From: Streptomyces brasiliensis
Lineage (GTDB): Bacteria; Actinomycetota; Actinomycetes; Streptomycetales; Streptomycetaceae
Length of the DNA stretch: 64,000 nt
Assembly (NCBI RefSeq): GCF_014647875.1
Contig: NZ_BMQA01000032.1
Coordinates: forward strand, 29,449-93,448
Reading direction: 5' to 3'
Shown here: positions 9,979-18,376 of the stretch, in pieces
How the letters are laid out: the number at the start of each line of letters is the position of its first letter
Position numbering within the stretch: position 1 is the stretch's first letter
Notes under the pieces: model-generated
Told to the model about the DNA's origin: nothing
Database searches by the model: none
What the model saw: the letters and a program-made list of their open reading frames with translations, nothing else
Position numbers and translations under genes: made by a program

Positions 9979-10952
9979 TCCGCCTCACGCAGGTCGAGGC
10001 CGATGTCCAGGATCGGCGAGGAGTGGGTGAGGGATCCGACGGCCAGGAAGTCCACGCCGGTGTCGGCGTAGGCCTTCGCGTTCTCCAGCGTGAGCCGGCC
10101 CGAGGCCTCGAGCAGCGCCCGCCCGTGGACGATCGCCACGGCCTCCTCGCACTCGCCGGGCGTGAAGTTGTCCAGCAGGATCAGATCGGCGCCCGCGTCG
10201 ACGACCTCGCGCAGCTGGTGCAGGGTGTCGACCTCGACCTCGATCGGTACGTCCGGGAAGGCCTGCCGTACGGCGTCGAAGGCCTGCGCCACGCCGCCTG
10301 CGGCGACCACGTGGTTGTCCTTGACGAGGGCCGCGTCCGACAGCGACATGCGGTGGTTCACGCCGCCGCCGCAGCGCACCGCGTACTTCTCCAGCGCCCT
10401 CAGGCCCGGCGTCGTCTTGCGGGTGTCACGCACGCGTGTCGTCGTGCCCTGCAGGGTGTCCGCCCACGCGCGTGTGGCGGTCGCGATGCCCGACAGACGG
10501 CACAGCAGGTTGAGGGCGCTGCGCTCGGCGGTCAGCAGGTCGCGGGTGCGCGTGGTGACCGACAGGAGCTTCCGCCCCGCCTCCACCGTGTCGCCGTCCT
10601 CGACGTGCCGCTCGACCTCGAACTCGTCCGTGGCGACGACCGAGATCACGGCCTCGGCGACCCTGAGGCCGGCCACCACGCCCGCCTCGCGCGCGATGAA
10701 GTCGGCGGTGGCCACGGCGTCCTCGGGGATGGTCGCGACGGTCGTCACGTCCACGCCGTGGGCGAGGTCCTCCTGGATGGCGACGTTCGCGATGTCCTCG
10801 ACCTCCACGGGGTCGAGTCCGGCGTCGGCCAGGAGCTGGGCGAGCGCGGGGTCGAGCCCGCACTCCAGGTACTCCGCGTCGCCCTCGGCGCCGCAGGCAC
10901 AGCCGTCGCCGCAGCCGCCGGACGAGGCGAGGGGAAGATCGGGGGTGCTCAC
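9975..10952 (-). CDS. nadC: Quinolinate phosphoribosyltransferase (decarboxylating)
   Basis: Converts quinolinate and PRPP to nicotinate mononucleotide in de novo NAD synthesis. Type II PRTase features: substrate-binding arginines and lysines around RDTRKTTPGLRALEKYAVRCGGGVNHR (residues about 175-200), then DNHVVAAGG, EVEVDTLHQL and LLDNFTP. The N terminus carries an extra Cys-rich stretch (CGDGCACGAEGDAEYLEC) not needed for catalysis, typical of streptomycete NadC. The start is the GTG at 10952 (MSTPDLPLASS) with AGGAG upstream; another GTG at 10961 is in frame. It lies 5 bp after nadB and overlaps coaX by 4 bp. No nadA is in the window. Confidence 0.96.
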   Translation of the reverse strand: MSTPDLPLASSGGCGDGCACGAEGDAEYLECGLDPALAQLLADAGLDPVEVEDIANVAIQEDLAHGVDVTTVATIPEDAVATADFIAREAGVVAGLRVAEAVISVVATDEFEVERHVEDGDTVEAGRKLLSVTTRTRDLLTAERSALNLLCRLSGIATATRAWADTLQGTTTRVRDTRKTTPGLRALEKYAVRCGGGVNHRMSLSDAALVKDNHVVAAGGVAQAFDAVRQAFPDVPIEVEVDTLHQLREVVDAGADLILLDNFTPGECEEAVAIVHGRALLEASGRLTLENAKAYADTGVDFLAVGSLTHSSPILDIGLDLREAE

Positions 10953-10957
10953 TTTGG

Positions 10958-12688
10958 TCACTGCTCCTGGGGACGCTGGGGCCTGCGGGTGGGCCGGGTC
11001 GGGGGGAAGTCTGCGGTGTCCGTGGTGCGTACGGCCAGCGTGCGGTCCGGATTCAGCCGTACGACGATGTGGCGCCGCCAGTGCGTGTCGTCGCGCTCGG
11101 CGTGGTCCTCGCGCCAGTGGCAGCCGCGGGTCTCCTCGCGCTGCCGGGCGGCGCCGACCAGCACGCGCGCGACGCACAGGAGGTTGGTGGCCTCCCAGGT
11201 GTCGACGCCGGGCTCGGCGGTCTTGCCGTTCTCCTCGAGCGCGTCGCGGGCCTCGGTGTGCAGGCGGTGGAGCTGGTCCGCGGCCTTGGCCAGGGACTCG
11301 TCCGAGCGGAGCACGCCCGCGCCCTCGGTCATGATCCGCTGGATCGCGAACCGGGCCTCGGCGGCGAGCAGGGGGTGCGCCGGCTTCTCGGGGTGGGGCA
11401 CCGGCTCGGGCACGCGCGCGTGGAGGCGGTCCTCCGCGTGCCGCGCGCCGATGTCGGCGGCGATGCGCTCGGCGTAGACCAGGCCCTCGAGGAGGGAGTT
11501 GGAGGCGAGCCGGTTGGCGCCGTGTACGCCGGTGCAGGCGACCTCGCCGCACGCGTAGAGGCCCGGCACGGTCGTACGGCCCCGGGCGTCGGTGCGGACG
11601 CCACCGGAGGCGTAGTGGGCGGCCGGGGCGACCGGCACGGGCTCGGTGACCGGGTCGATGCCGTTGGCGCGGCAGGCGGCCAGGATCGTCGGGAAGCGGT
11701 GCTCCCACATCTCGGCGCCGAAGTGCCGGGCGTCGAGGAACATGTGCTCGGCGTCCCGCTCCTGCATGCGCCGCATGATCGCCTTGGCGACGATGTCCCG
11801 GGGCGCCAGCTCGGCCAGCTCGTGCTGCCCGGCCATGAAGCGCACGCCGTCGGCGTCGACCAGGTGGGCGCCCTCTCCGCGCACGGCCTCGGAGACCAGC
11901 GGCTGCTGGCCCTCCGCGTCCGGGCCGAGGAACAGCACGGTCGGGTGGAACTGCACGAACTCCAGGTCGGAGACCTCAGCGCCCGCACGCAGGGCGAGCG
12001 CCACACCGTCGCCGGTGGACACGGACGGGTTGGTGGTCGCGGAGAACACCTGACCCATGCCGCCGGTCGCGAGGACCACCGCGGGGGCGTGCACGGCGCC
12101 CACGCCGTCGTGCTGGCCCTCACCCATGACGTGCAGGCTCACGCCCGCGGTACGGCCCTCGGCGTCCGTCAGCAGGTCCAGCACGAGCGCGTTCTCGATC
12201 GTGCGCAGGCCACGCGCGTGTACCGCCTCGACGAGCGCCCGGGAGACCTCGGCACCGGTCGCGTCGCCGCCTGCGTGCGCGATACGACGGCGGTGGTGAC
12301 CGCCCTCGCGGGTGAGCGCCAGTCCGCCCTCGGTGGACTCGTCGAAGTGCGCGCCGGTGTCGATGAGCCGCCGTACGGCGTCGGGGCCCTCGGTCACGAG
12401 GATCCGTACGGCCTCCTCGTCGCACAGGCCCGCACCCGCCACCAGCGTGTCGTCCAGGTGCTGTTCGGGGGTGTCGCCCTCGCCCAGGGCAGCGGCGATG
12501 CCGCCCTGCGCCCAGCGCGTGGAGCCGTCGTCCAGTCGGGCCTTGGTGACGACGACCGTCCGCAGGCCCACGGCCTCGCAGCGCAGGGCCGCGGTGAGGC
12601 CGGCGACGCCGGAGCCGACGACGACGACGTCCGCGTCGATGGACCACCCGGGCGCGGGCGCGTGCAGTCGTATGCCTGTGCTGGTCAC
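10958..12688 (-). CDS. nadB: L-aspartate oxidase
   Basis: FAD enzyme that oxidises L-aspartate to iminoaspartate for quinolinate synthesis. The N-terminal dinucleotide fold is VVVVGSGVAGLTAALRCE (about residues 22-38). RWAQGGIAA, the GGHHRRRIAHAGGDATG active-site stretch and the SNSLLEGLVYAERIA region are characteristic of the fumarate reductase/succinate dehydrogenase flavoprotein family. The C-terminal helical domain follows from about 435. 576 aa is typical of actinobacteria. The GTG start at 12688 overlaps the panC stop by 4 bp. Confidence 0.96.
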   Translation of the reverse strand: MTSTGIRLHAPAPGWSIDADVVVVGSGVAGLTAALRCEAVGLRTVVVTKARLDDGSTRWAQGGIAAALGEGDTPEQHLDDTLVAGAGLCDEEAVRILVTEGPDAVRRLIDTGAHFDESTEGGLALTREGGHHRRRIAHAGGDATGAEVSRALVEAVHARGLRTIENALVLDLLTDAEGRTAGVSLHVMGEGQHDGVGAVHAPAVVLATGGMGQVFSATTNPSVSTGDGVALALRAGAEVSDLEFVQFHPTVLFLGPDAEGQQPLVSEAVRGEGAHLVDADGVRFMAGQHELAELAPRDIVAKAIMRRMQERDAEHMFLDARHFGAEMWEHRFPTILAACRANGIDPVTEPVPVAPAAHYASGGVRTDARGRTTVPGLYACGEVACTGVHGANRLASNSLLEGLVYAERIAADIGARHAEDRLHARVPEPVPHPEKPAHPLLAAEARFAIQRIMTEGAGVLRSDESLAKAADQLHRLHTEARDALEENGKTAEPGVDTWEATNLLCVARVLVGAARQREETRGCHWREDHAERDDTHWRRHIVVRLNPDRTLAVRTTDTADFPPTRPTRRPQRPQEQ

Positions 12689-13677
12689 GAGGCGGCTCCG
12701 AAGGTGAGTGGGATGTTGTCGATCAGCCGGGTCGTCCCGACCCGGGCGGCGACGGCGAGGACGGCCTCGCCGGTGAAACCGTCCTCGATCTCCGTGAAGT
12801 CGGACGGGTCGACCAGGGCCAGATAGTCGAGTTCGAGCGGCGGGTCGAAGCGGGCGCCCTCGTCGAGCACGAGCCGGGTGGCGGCGCGGACGGCCGCCGG
12901 GCCGCCGGGCGCGGCCTTCGCCACCGCGTGCGCGTCGGCGGCGGCTCGGGACTCCCCTATGGCGCTGAGCGCCTCGGCACGCGCACGCGTGGCGGGCACC
13001 TCGCGGGCACGCGCGCGCAGCGCCTCCTGCGCGGCGTGCCGGTCACGGCCCGCGAACAGGGCGCGGGACAGGGTGAGGGCGGTGAGGCGCTCGTTGGCCG
13101 ACAGGTAGCGGTTGCGGCTGGACAGGGCCAGGCCGTCCGCCTCGCGCACCGTCGGTACGGCGATGATCTCGACGCCGAAGTTCAGATCGCGCACCATGCG
13201 CCGGATCAGGGCCAGCTGCTGGGCGTCCTTCTGGCCGAACAGGGCCGCGTCGGGGCGGGTGAGGTGCAGCATCTTGGCGACGACGGTGAGCATGCCGTCG
13301 AAGTGCCCGGGGCGCGAGGCGCCCTCCAGTCGCTCGCCCATGGGGCCGGCGGAGATCCGCACCTGGGGCTGCCCGCCCGGGTAGACCTCGTCCACGGAGG
13401 GCGCGAACACGGCGTCCGCACCGGACTGTTCGGCGATCTTCAGGTCGGCCTCGAGGGTGCGCGGGTAGCGGTCCAGGTCCTCGCCGGCACCGAACTGGAG
13501 CGGGTTCACGAAGACGGTCACGACGACCTCGCCGTCGGGCCCGGCGATCTCGCGCGCGGTGCGGATCAGGGTGGCGTGGCCCTCGTGCAGGGCGCCCATG
13601 GTCATCACGACGGCCCGGCGGCCGCGGCGCACGCGCGCGTGCAACTCCTCGGCGGTGCTCAGCAGGGCGGTGCTCAT
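12685..13677 (-). CDS. panC: Pantothenate synthetase (pantoate-beta-alanine ligase)
   Basis: ATP-dependent condensation of pantoate and beta-alanine. Class I nucleotidyltransferase-like motifs are present: MTMGALHEGHATLIRTA (HxGH), VFVNPLQFGAGEDLDRYPRT, GASRPGHFDGMLTVVAK, FGQKDAQQL and the SSRNRYLS KMSKS-like motif. 330 aa is slightly long because of an Ala-rich C-terminal region. The ATG at 13677 overlaps the stop of the 40-aa ORF upstream (ATGA). Downstream it overlaps nadB. Confidence 0.97.
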   Translation of the reverse strand: MSTALLSTAEELHARVRRGRRAVVMTMGALHEGHATLIRTAREIAGPDGEVVVTVFVNPLQFGAGEDLDRYPRTLEADLKIAEQSGADAVFAPSVDEVYPGGQPQVRISAGPMGERLEGASRPGHFDGMLTVVAKMLHLTRPDAALFGQKDAQQLALIRRMVRDLNFGVEIIAVPTVREADGLALSSRNRYLSANERLTALTLSRALFAGRDRHAAQEALRARAREVPATRARAEALSAIGESRAAADAHAVAKAAPGGPAAVRAATRLVLDEGARFDPPLELDYLALVDPSDFTEIEDGFTGEAVLAVAARVGTTRLIDNIPLTFGAAS

Positions 13678-13796
13678 CGGTTGTCTCCGTTCTCGGTCAC
13701 ACGCGTCACCGGGCGTCCAGCCTCGGCCACGCGTGTGATGTGACGGCCCGTCTCGGGCGCACCGGACGTTGCCGTCCCGAACCCGGCCCCGGTCAT
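13674..13796 (-). CDS. 40-aa micro-ORF translationally coupled between DUF2520 gene and panC
   Basis: The ORF fills the 115-bp gap exactly. Its ATG (13796) overlaps the TGA of the upstream gene (ATGA), and its TGA overlaps the panC ATG (ATGA). A GAGGA ribosome site lies within the end of the upstream gene. The product begins MTGAGFGTATSGAPET and contains two related units, GRHITRVAEAG and GRPVTRVTENG. No transmembrane segment or known domain is visible. It may be a real small protein, or a relay that carries ribosomes from the upstream gene to panC. The perfect double overlap is unlikely by chance, but coding function is unproven. Confidence 0.55.
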   Translation of the reverse strand: MTGAGFGTATSGAPETGRHITRVAEAGRPVTRVTENGDNR

Positions 13797-14710
13797 CGCG
13801 TGTCCTCGTCGTCGCCCGCGAGCACCCCGAGGAGGTCCTCGGCCAGCTCCGGCTTCAGCAGGCCGTGGGCGAGGGCCCGGTCGGCGGTCGCGCGGGCCAT
13901 CGCCAGGTAGCCCGCGACGGTCTGCGGAGCGTGCTCGCGCAGCACGCGCACGTGCGCGGCGACCGTGCCCGCGTCCCCGCGCGCGACGGGCCCGGTCAGC
14001 GCCGCGTCGCCGGAGCGCAACGCGTTGTCCAGGGCGGCACCGAGCAGCGGCCCGAGCATCCGGTCGGGTGCCTCGACACCGGCGGTGCGCAGCAGCTCCA
14101 TGGACTGGGCGACCAGGGTCACCAGGTGGTTGGAGCCGAGCGCGAGGGCCGCGTGGTAGAGCGGGCGGTTCTCCTCGGCGATCCACTCGGGCTCGCCGCC
14201 CATCTCGATGACGAGCGCCTCGGCGGCCATCCGCAGCTCCTCGGGTGCGGTGACGCCGAACGAGCAGCCGGCGAGCCGCTGGACGTCCACCGGGGTGCCG
14301 GTGAACGTCATCGCCGGGTGCAGGGCCAGCGGCAGCGCGCCCGCGCGCAGCGCCGGGTCCAGAACCCGCGCGCCGTACCGCCCCGAGGTGTGCACCAGAA
14401 GCTGTCCCGGCCGTACGGCCCCCGTCTCGGCGAGGCCCGTCACGAGGCCGGGGAGGGTGTCGTCCGGGACGGTGAGCAGCACCAGGTCGGCCCGCTCGAG
14501 GACCTCGGCGGGCGGGAGGAGGGGCACGTCGGGCAGCATGAGCGCGGCGCGCCGCCGGGAGGTGTCGGAGACCCCGGAGACGGCCACCGGGCGGTGCCCG
14601 GCGAGCTGCAGGGACGCGGCCAGCGCGGGGCCCACGCGTCCGGCGCCCACGACGCCGACGGTGAGCCGCGCGGGGCGGTCCTTGAGGTCTGGCTGCTGGT
14701 CTGTACTCAC
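13793..14710 (-). CDS. Rossmann-like and DUF2520 domain protein
   Basis: A predicted NAD(P)-binding oxidoreductase. The N-terminal GVVGAGRVGPALAASL is a dinucleotide-binding loop (residues about 18-33). The middle resembles the F420/NADP oxidoreductase and ketopantoate-reductase type Rossmann domain (LVLLTVPDD, LVHTSGRYG, HPAMTF). The C-terminal DUF2520 helical domain starts near residue 145. It is the first gene of the panC-nadB-nadC-coaX chain, which suggests, as inference only, a role in pantothenate supply such as a PanE-like ketopantoate reductase. 305 aa. It ends in an ATGA overlap with the micro-ORF. Confidence 0.88.
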   Translation of the reverse strand: MSTDQQPDLKDRPARLTVGVVGAGRVGPALAASLQLAGHRPVAVSGVSDTSRRRAALMLPDVPLLPPAEVLERADLVLLTVPDDTLPGLVTGLAETGAVRPGQLLVHTSGRYGARVLDPALRAGALPLALHPAMTFTGTPVDVQRLAGCSFGVTAPEELRMAAEALVIEMGGEPEWIAEENRPLYHAALALGSNHLVTLVAQSMELLRTAGVEAPDRMLGPLLGAALDNALRSGDAALTGPVARGDAGTVAAHVRVLREHAPQTVAGYLAMARATADRALAHGLLKPELAEDLLGVLAGDDEDTR

Positions 14711-14882
14711 GCGACGGAGGCCTTCCCGTTCCAGTCCGCTCTGGGTACCGGACGATTTCTCGTCATGTTAACGCGATCGGGTCGAGGGCCGGTCGGTCGT
14801 CCACAGGCTGTGGGGTCCGGTCGTACCGCATCCGCGGAAACCGGGATGCCCGCGCACAGCCGGGCACGGCATCATCCCCTGC

Positions 14883-16055
14883 ATGAGCGACGAGGCTGAG
14901 CAGGGCGAGGAGCGGTCGGCACAGGAGCGGATGCGGGAGCGCCGGGCGGCCGCCCACCGGCAGGCCCGCCGTGTGCTGTCGCGCACGGGCTTCCGGGGCA
15001 CGATCGGGGAACGGCTCGCGCTGCTCCAGGAGGCCGGACCCCAGGTGTACGACCTGGACGAGCCCGCGGACATGTACGGCGACCGGATCGTGGCGGCCCT
15101 GGAGAAACGCGTCGCCACGCTGCTGGGCACGGAGGCCGCGGCGTTCTTCCCGACCGGCACGATGGCCCAGCAGGTCGCCCTGCGGTGCTGGGCGGCCCGC
15201 ACCGGCGACCCCACGGTCGCCCTGCACGCCCTGGCCCACCCCGAGGTGCACGAGCGGAACGCGCTCAGCCAGGTCAGCGGCCTGCGCCCGGTCCGGGTGA
15301 CCAGTGAGCCCCGGCTCCCCACGGCCGACGAAGTGCGCGACTTCACGGAGCCCTTCGGGACGCTGATGCTCGAACTTCCCCTCAGGGACGCCGGTTTCGT
15401 GCTCCCCACCTGGGGCGAACTGGAGGCGACCGTCGCGGCCGCCCGGGAGCGCGACGCGGTCGTCCACTTCGACGGTGCGCGCCTGTGGGAGGCCACGGAG
15501 CACTTCGGCCGCCCCCTGGACGAGATAGCGGGCCTGGCGGACAGCGTCTACGTGTCGTTCTACAAGTCCCTCGACGGCTTCGGCGGCGCCGCCCTGGCCG
15601 GCCCGCGCGCACTGGTGGACGACGCGAAGACCTGGCGGCACCGGTACGGCGGCATGGTGTTCCAGCAGTTCCCGACCGTGCTGTCGGCCCTCGTCGGGCT
15701 GGAGCGGGAGCTGCCCCGGCTGCCGGAGTACGTCCGCCACGCGCGCGTGGTGGCCGCCGGACTGCGCGAAGGGTTCGCCGCGGCCAAGGTCCCGTGGGCG
15801 CGTGTGCACCCCGAGGAGCCGCACACGCACCAGTTCCAGGTCTGGCTGCCGTACGACGCGGACGCACTGGAGGAAGCGGCGGTGCGCCAGGCCGAGGAGA
15901 CCTCGGTGCTCCTCTTCGCGAGCGGCTGGCAGCCGGTCGGCCCCGGCATCTCGTTCACCGAGGTCACCGTCGTCGCGGCGGGGCTGGAGTGGACGGCGGA
16001 CGACGTGAAGGCGGCCGTGGCGGAGTTCGTGGGGCGGCTGCCGGAGGGCAGCTGA
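14883..16055 (+). CDS. PLP-dependent threonine aldolase/beta-eliminating lyase family protein
   Basis: A fold-type I pyridoxal-phosphate enzyme of the threonine aldolase family; substrate not known. The cofactor region is visible: FFPTGTMAQQVAL, the HFDGARLWE aspartate that contacts the pyridine nitrogen, and the Schiff-base lysine in SFYKSLDGFGG. A basic N-terminal extension of about 45 residues (ERMRERRAAAHRQARRV) precedes the domain. 390 aa. The ATG at 14883 is favoured by codon bias; it reads divergently from the DUF2520 gene. A small gene on the opposite strand runs into its 3' end. Confidence 0.88.
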   Translation: MSDEAEQGEERSAQERMRERRAAAHRQARRVLSRTGFRGTIGERLALLQEAGPQVYDLDEPADMYGDRIVAALEKRVATLLGTEAAAFFPTGTMAQQVALRCWAARTGDPTVALHALAHPEVHERNALSQVSGLRPVRVTSEPRLPTADEVRDFTEPFGTLMLELPLRDAGFVLPTWGELEATVAAARERDAVVHFDGARLWEATEHFGRPLDEIAGLADSVYVSFYKSLDGFGGAALAGPRALVDDAKTWRHRYGGMVFQQFPTVLSALVGLERELPRLPEYVRHARVVAAGLREGFAAAKVPWARVHPEEPHTHQFQVWLPYDADALEEAAVRQAEETSVLLFASGWQPVGPGISFTEVTVVAAGLEWTADDVKAAVAEFVGRLPEGS

Positions 16056-16311
16056 ACGACCGGCGGCAGCTGGACCACCGGATCGTGCGCACTACGGCAC
16101 GCGCGCGTGCAGCCACCGGCTCAGGGCGAGCCGTACGCTCGCAAGCCGTACGCGCGCGGGCCGGGCGGCCCGCCAGGACGGCGCGGAAGCGGCGGTACTC
16201 GCGCAGCTCGCGCACGAGGCGGCCGCCACCGGTGCCGGGTGCGGGCGGGGCCGGCTCGCCGTGCAGGGCGGCGCGGTGGATGTCCAGGAGGTACTGCTGG
16301 GCGACGCTCAT
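15964..16311 (-). CDS. Small Streptomyces-type protein, C terminus probably frameshifted
   Basis: The start (ATG at 16311, MSVAQQYLLDIHRAALHGEP) and the first 50 residues resemble a family of short streptomycete proteins (AQQ-LLD-xxRA ... PPAPG ... RELREYRRF). After about residue 55 the reading frame becomes Arg/Ala-rich and runs 92 bp into the convergent lyase gene. Shifted by one base from about 16135 the sequence reads RLALSRWLHARVP and stops at 16092-16094, a natural-looking end 36 bp short of the lyase gene. Two similar 15-bp units (GCGTACGGCT core) lie at the switch point. Either a frameshift or a divergent tail; function unknown. Confidence 0.55.
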   Translation of the reverse strand: MSVAQQYLLDIHRAALHGEPAPPAPGTGGGRLVRELREYRRFRAVLAGRPARARTACERTARPEPVAARARAVVRTIRWSSCRRSFSCPPAAAPRTPPRPPSRRPPSTPAPPRRR

Positions 16312-16406
16312 GGCGGATCGCCTTCTCGGACGTGCTCGGGACGTGGCCGGCCGGGCCCTGCTGCTGCCCCGGACTCCCGCCCTGCTCCGGTACGGCGCCC
16401 GTGTCG

Positions 16407-16435
16407 CGTCGATTGACGGCCGCCGTCAATCGACG
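16407..16435. promoter_or_regulatory. 29-bp palindromic operator (14-1-14) in a divergent promoter region
   Basis: CGTCGATTGACGGC at 16407-16420 is repeated in inverted form at 16422-16435 without a mismatch, around a single central base. It lies 35 bp before the start of the ArsR-type regulator and about 95 bp before the divergent small gene. Size and symmetry fit an autoregulatory operator of a dimeric winged-helix protein. Confidence 0.75.
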
Positions 16436-16470
16436 ACGGCGTTGTCGGTGGCGGCGTGCACCATGGGGGC

Positions 16471-17571
16471 ATGAGCGTTCGCATCGACATCGCGGGGCTG
16501 CGGCCGGAGGGGGTCGCCGTCGTGCCCTCGCCCCTGGCCGAGCTCGGCATGGCGCTGCACGCGCTGTCCGAACCGGGCCACCACCCGGGCCTGCAGGGCT
16601 GGGTGACCGGCGTGACCGCCCGCCTGGACTCGCACCTGGCCGACCGGATGTGCGAGGCGGACTTCCTGTGGCGGACGACGTACTCGGACCTCTTCCTGCC
16701 GTTCGCGGGCATCCCCGGAGCCCTGCCCGGCGAGACGCTCGCCGAGGAACTCGACCTGGTGGACAAGCTGACGGACGAGCAGTTCGTGGATGCGGCCCTG
16801 GAGTTCACGTGCGTACCCGCGTACGACGCTCAGGCCCCGTTCATCCTGTCCGACCCCGCCGAGCGTCGCCGCGTCCTCGAGGTGGCCGCCGCGCGCGGCC
16901 CGGGGCCGGTGCGGTTCACCCGGCGGCTGCTCGACGACCCGCCGAGCGTCCGTGCGTGGCTGCGCCGGTTCCTGGAGGAGTGCGACGAGGCGGTCTTCCG
17001 CGGCACCTGGCCTCGGCTGCGCCACCAGCTCGCGGCGGACGCCCGGCACAAGACCGAGCTGCTGCGGCGCAAGGGGCTGGGCGAGGCGCTCGCCGCCGTC
17101 TCGCCCGCGGTGACGCTCGACGAGGCGGCCGAGCGGATCACGGTGGACAAGCTCAGCGAGGGCCGGGCCGCCACCACGGGCGGCACCCTCCTGCTGGTCC
17201 CGACGAGCCTGGGCTGGCCGCATCTGAACGTGCTGTACCGGCACGGCTGGCAACCGGTCCTGCACTACCCGGTGGGCTCTCCGGAGCTGGCGTCGCCGCC
17301 GTCGGTCGAACAGCTCACGCTGCGGATGACGGCCCTGTCCCACCCCGTCCGCATGCGGATATGCCGCCACCTGGCGCGCAGCGTCTACACCACCGGCGAG
17401 CTGGCGCAGGTCCACGGGCTGACCGCTCCCGAGGTGTCACGGCACCTCGGCGTGCTGAAGAAGGCGGGCCTGGTCACCACGCGCCGCCGCGGCCGGTATG
17501 TGCTGCACCAGCTGGACGTCACGGTCGTCGCCCGGCTGGGCAGCGACTTCCTGGAGGGCATCCTCAGATAG
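16471..17571 (+). CDS. DUF5937 / ArsR-type helix-turn-helix regulator
   Basis: A transcription regulator with a long N-terminal DUF5937-type sensor region (residues 1-270) and a C-terminal ArsR winged helix (about 275-345: LRMTALSHPVRMRICRHLAR, GELAQVHGLTAPEVSRHLGV, LKKAGLVTTRRRGRYVLHQL). No metal-binding cysteine cluster is seen, so a metal signal is unlikely. 366 aa from the ATG at 16471 (MSVRIDIAG), which has GGGGG close upstream; an ATG at 16456 is also in frame. The 29-bp palindrome just upstream is the likely self-operator. Relatives often sit beside a transporter gene; here none is adjacent, so the regulon is elsewhere or is the small divergent gene. Confidence 0.88.
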   Translation: MSVRIDIAGLRPEGVAVVPSPLAELGMALHALSEPGHHPGLQGWVTGVTARLDSHLADRMCEADFLWRTTYSDLFLPFAGIPGALPGETLAEELDLVDKLTDEQFVDAALEFTCVPAYDAQAPFILSDPAERRRVLEVAAARGPGPVRFTRRLLDDPPSVRAWLRRFLEECDEAVFRGTWPRLRHQLAADARHKTELLRRKGLGEALAAVSPAVTLDEAAERITVDKLSEGRAATTGGTLLLVPTSLGWPHLNVLYRHGWQPVLHYPVGSPELASPPSVEQLTLRMTALSHPVRMRICRHLARSVYTTGELAQVHGLTAPEVSRHLGVLKKAGLVTTRRRGRYVLHQLDVTVVARLGSDFLEGILR

Positions 17572-17634
17572 CCGGACGGCGGACGGCCGGCGCCCGTCAG
17601 CGGGTGCGCGGACAGCCGGTGAGCCGACAGCCGG

Positions 17635-18309
17635 TCAGGCGTGCCCGCCGCCCGCCCGCACCAGACCCCTCTCGTAGGCCAGGACCACGACCTGTACCCG
17701 GTCGCGCAGGCCCAGCTTGGTCAGGATGCGGCCCACGTGGGTCTTCACCGTTGCCTCGGACAGCACCAGCCGGGCCGCGATCTCGCCGTTGGACAGACCC
17801 TGGGCGACCAGCACCATGACCTCGCGCTCGCGGTCGGTGAGCCGGTCCAGCTCCTTGTGCCGGGGCTCCTTGCCGGTGGCGGGCAGCATCGGCGCGAAGC
17901 GGTCGAGGAGGCGGCGTGTCGTGGAGGGGGCGACGACGGCGTCGCCGCTGTGCACGGCACGGATGGCGGACAGCAGCTCACCGGGCGGCACGTCCTTGAG
18001 CATGAAGCCGGAGGCGCCCGCCTTCAGCCCTGAGAAGGCGTACTCGTCGAGGTCGAAGGTGGTCAGGATCAGTACCTTCGGCGGGTTGGGCTCGGCACAG
18101 ACCCGGCGCGTGGTCTCGACGCCGTCCAGCTTCGGCATGCGGACGTCCATGAGGACGACGTCGACGGCGGTCTCGCGCAGCGCCTGCAGGGCCTCGACGC
18201 CGTCGCCGGCTTCCGCGACGACCTCCATGTCCGGCTGGGCGGCGAGCACCATCCGGAACCCGGTGCGCAGCAGCGCCTGGTCGTCGACGAGCATCACGCG
18301 GATCGTCAT
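17635..18309 (-). CDS. NarL/LuxR-type response regulator
   Basis: Output protein of the two-component pair with the kinase upstream. The receiver domain (residues 1-120) has acidic pocket VDDQ, phospho-acceptor Asp in VVLMDVRMP, and the switch threonine and lysine in ILTTFDLDEY and FMLKDVPP. The LuxR helix-turn-helix is about residues 153-215 (LTDREREVMVLVAQGLSNGE, ATVKTHVGRILTKLGLRDRV). 224 aa is standard. It begins 67 bp after the kinase stop, on the same strand. The target genes are not evident. Confidence 0.96.
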   Translation of the reverse strand: MTIRVMLVDDQALLRTGFRMVLAAQPDMEVVAEAGDGVEALQALRETAVDVVLMDVRMPKLDGVETTRRVCAEPNPPKVLILTTFDLDEYAFSGLKAGASGFMLKDVPPGELLSAIRAVHSGDAVVAPSTTRRLLDRFAPMLPATGKEPRHKELDRLTDREREVMVLVAQGLSNGEIAARLVLSEATVKTHVGRILTKLGLRDRVQVVVLAYERGLVRAGGGHA

Positions 18310-18376
18310 CCTGGCCTCTTCCGTGGGTTGGTGCAGGTGGGGGCGTGGCAGGTGTCATCCGGGGCGTACCGCGGCG

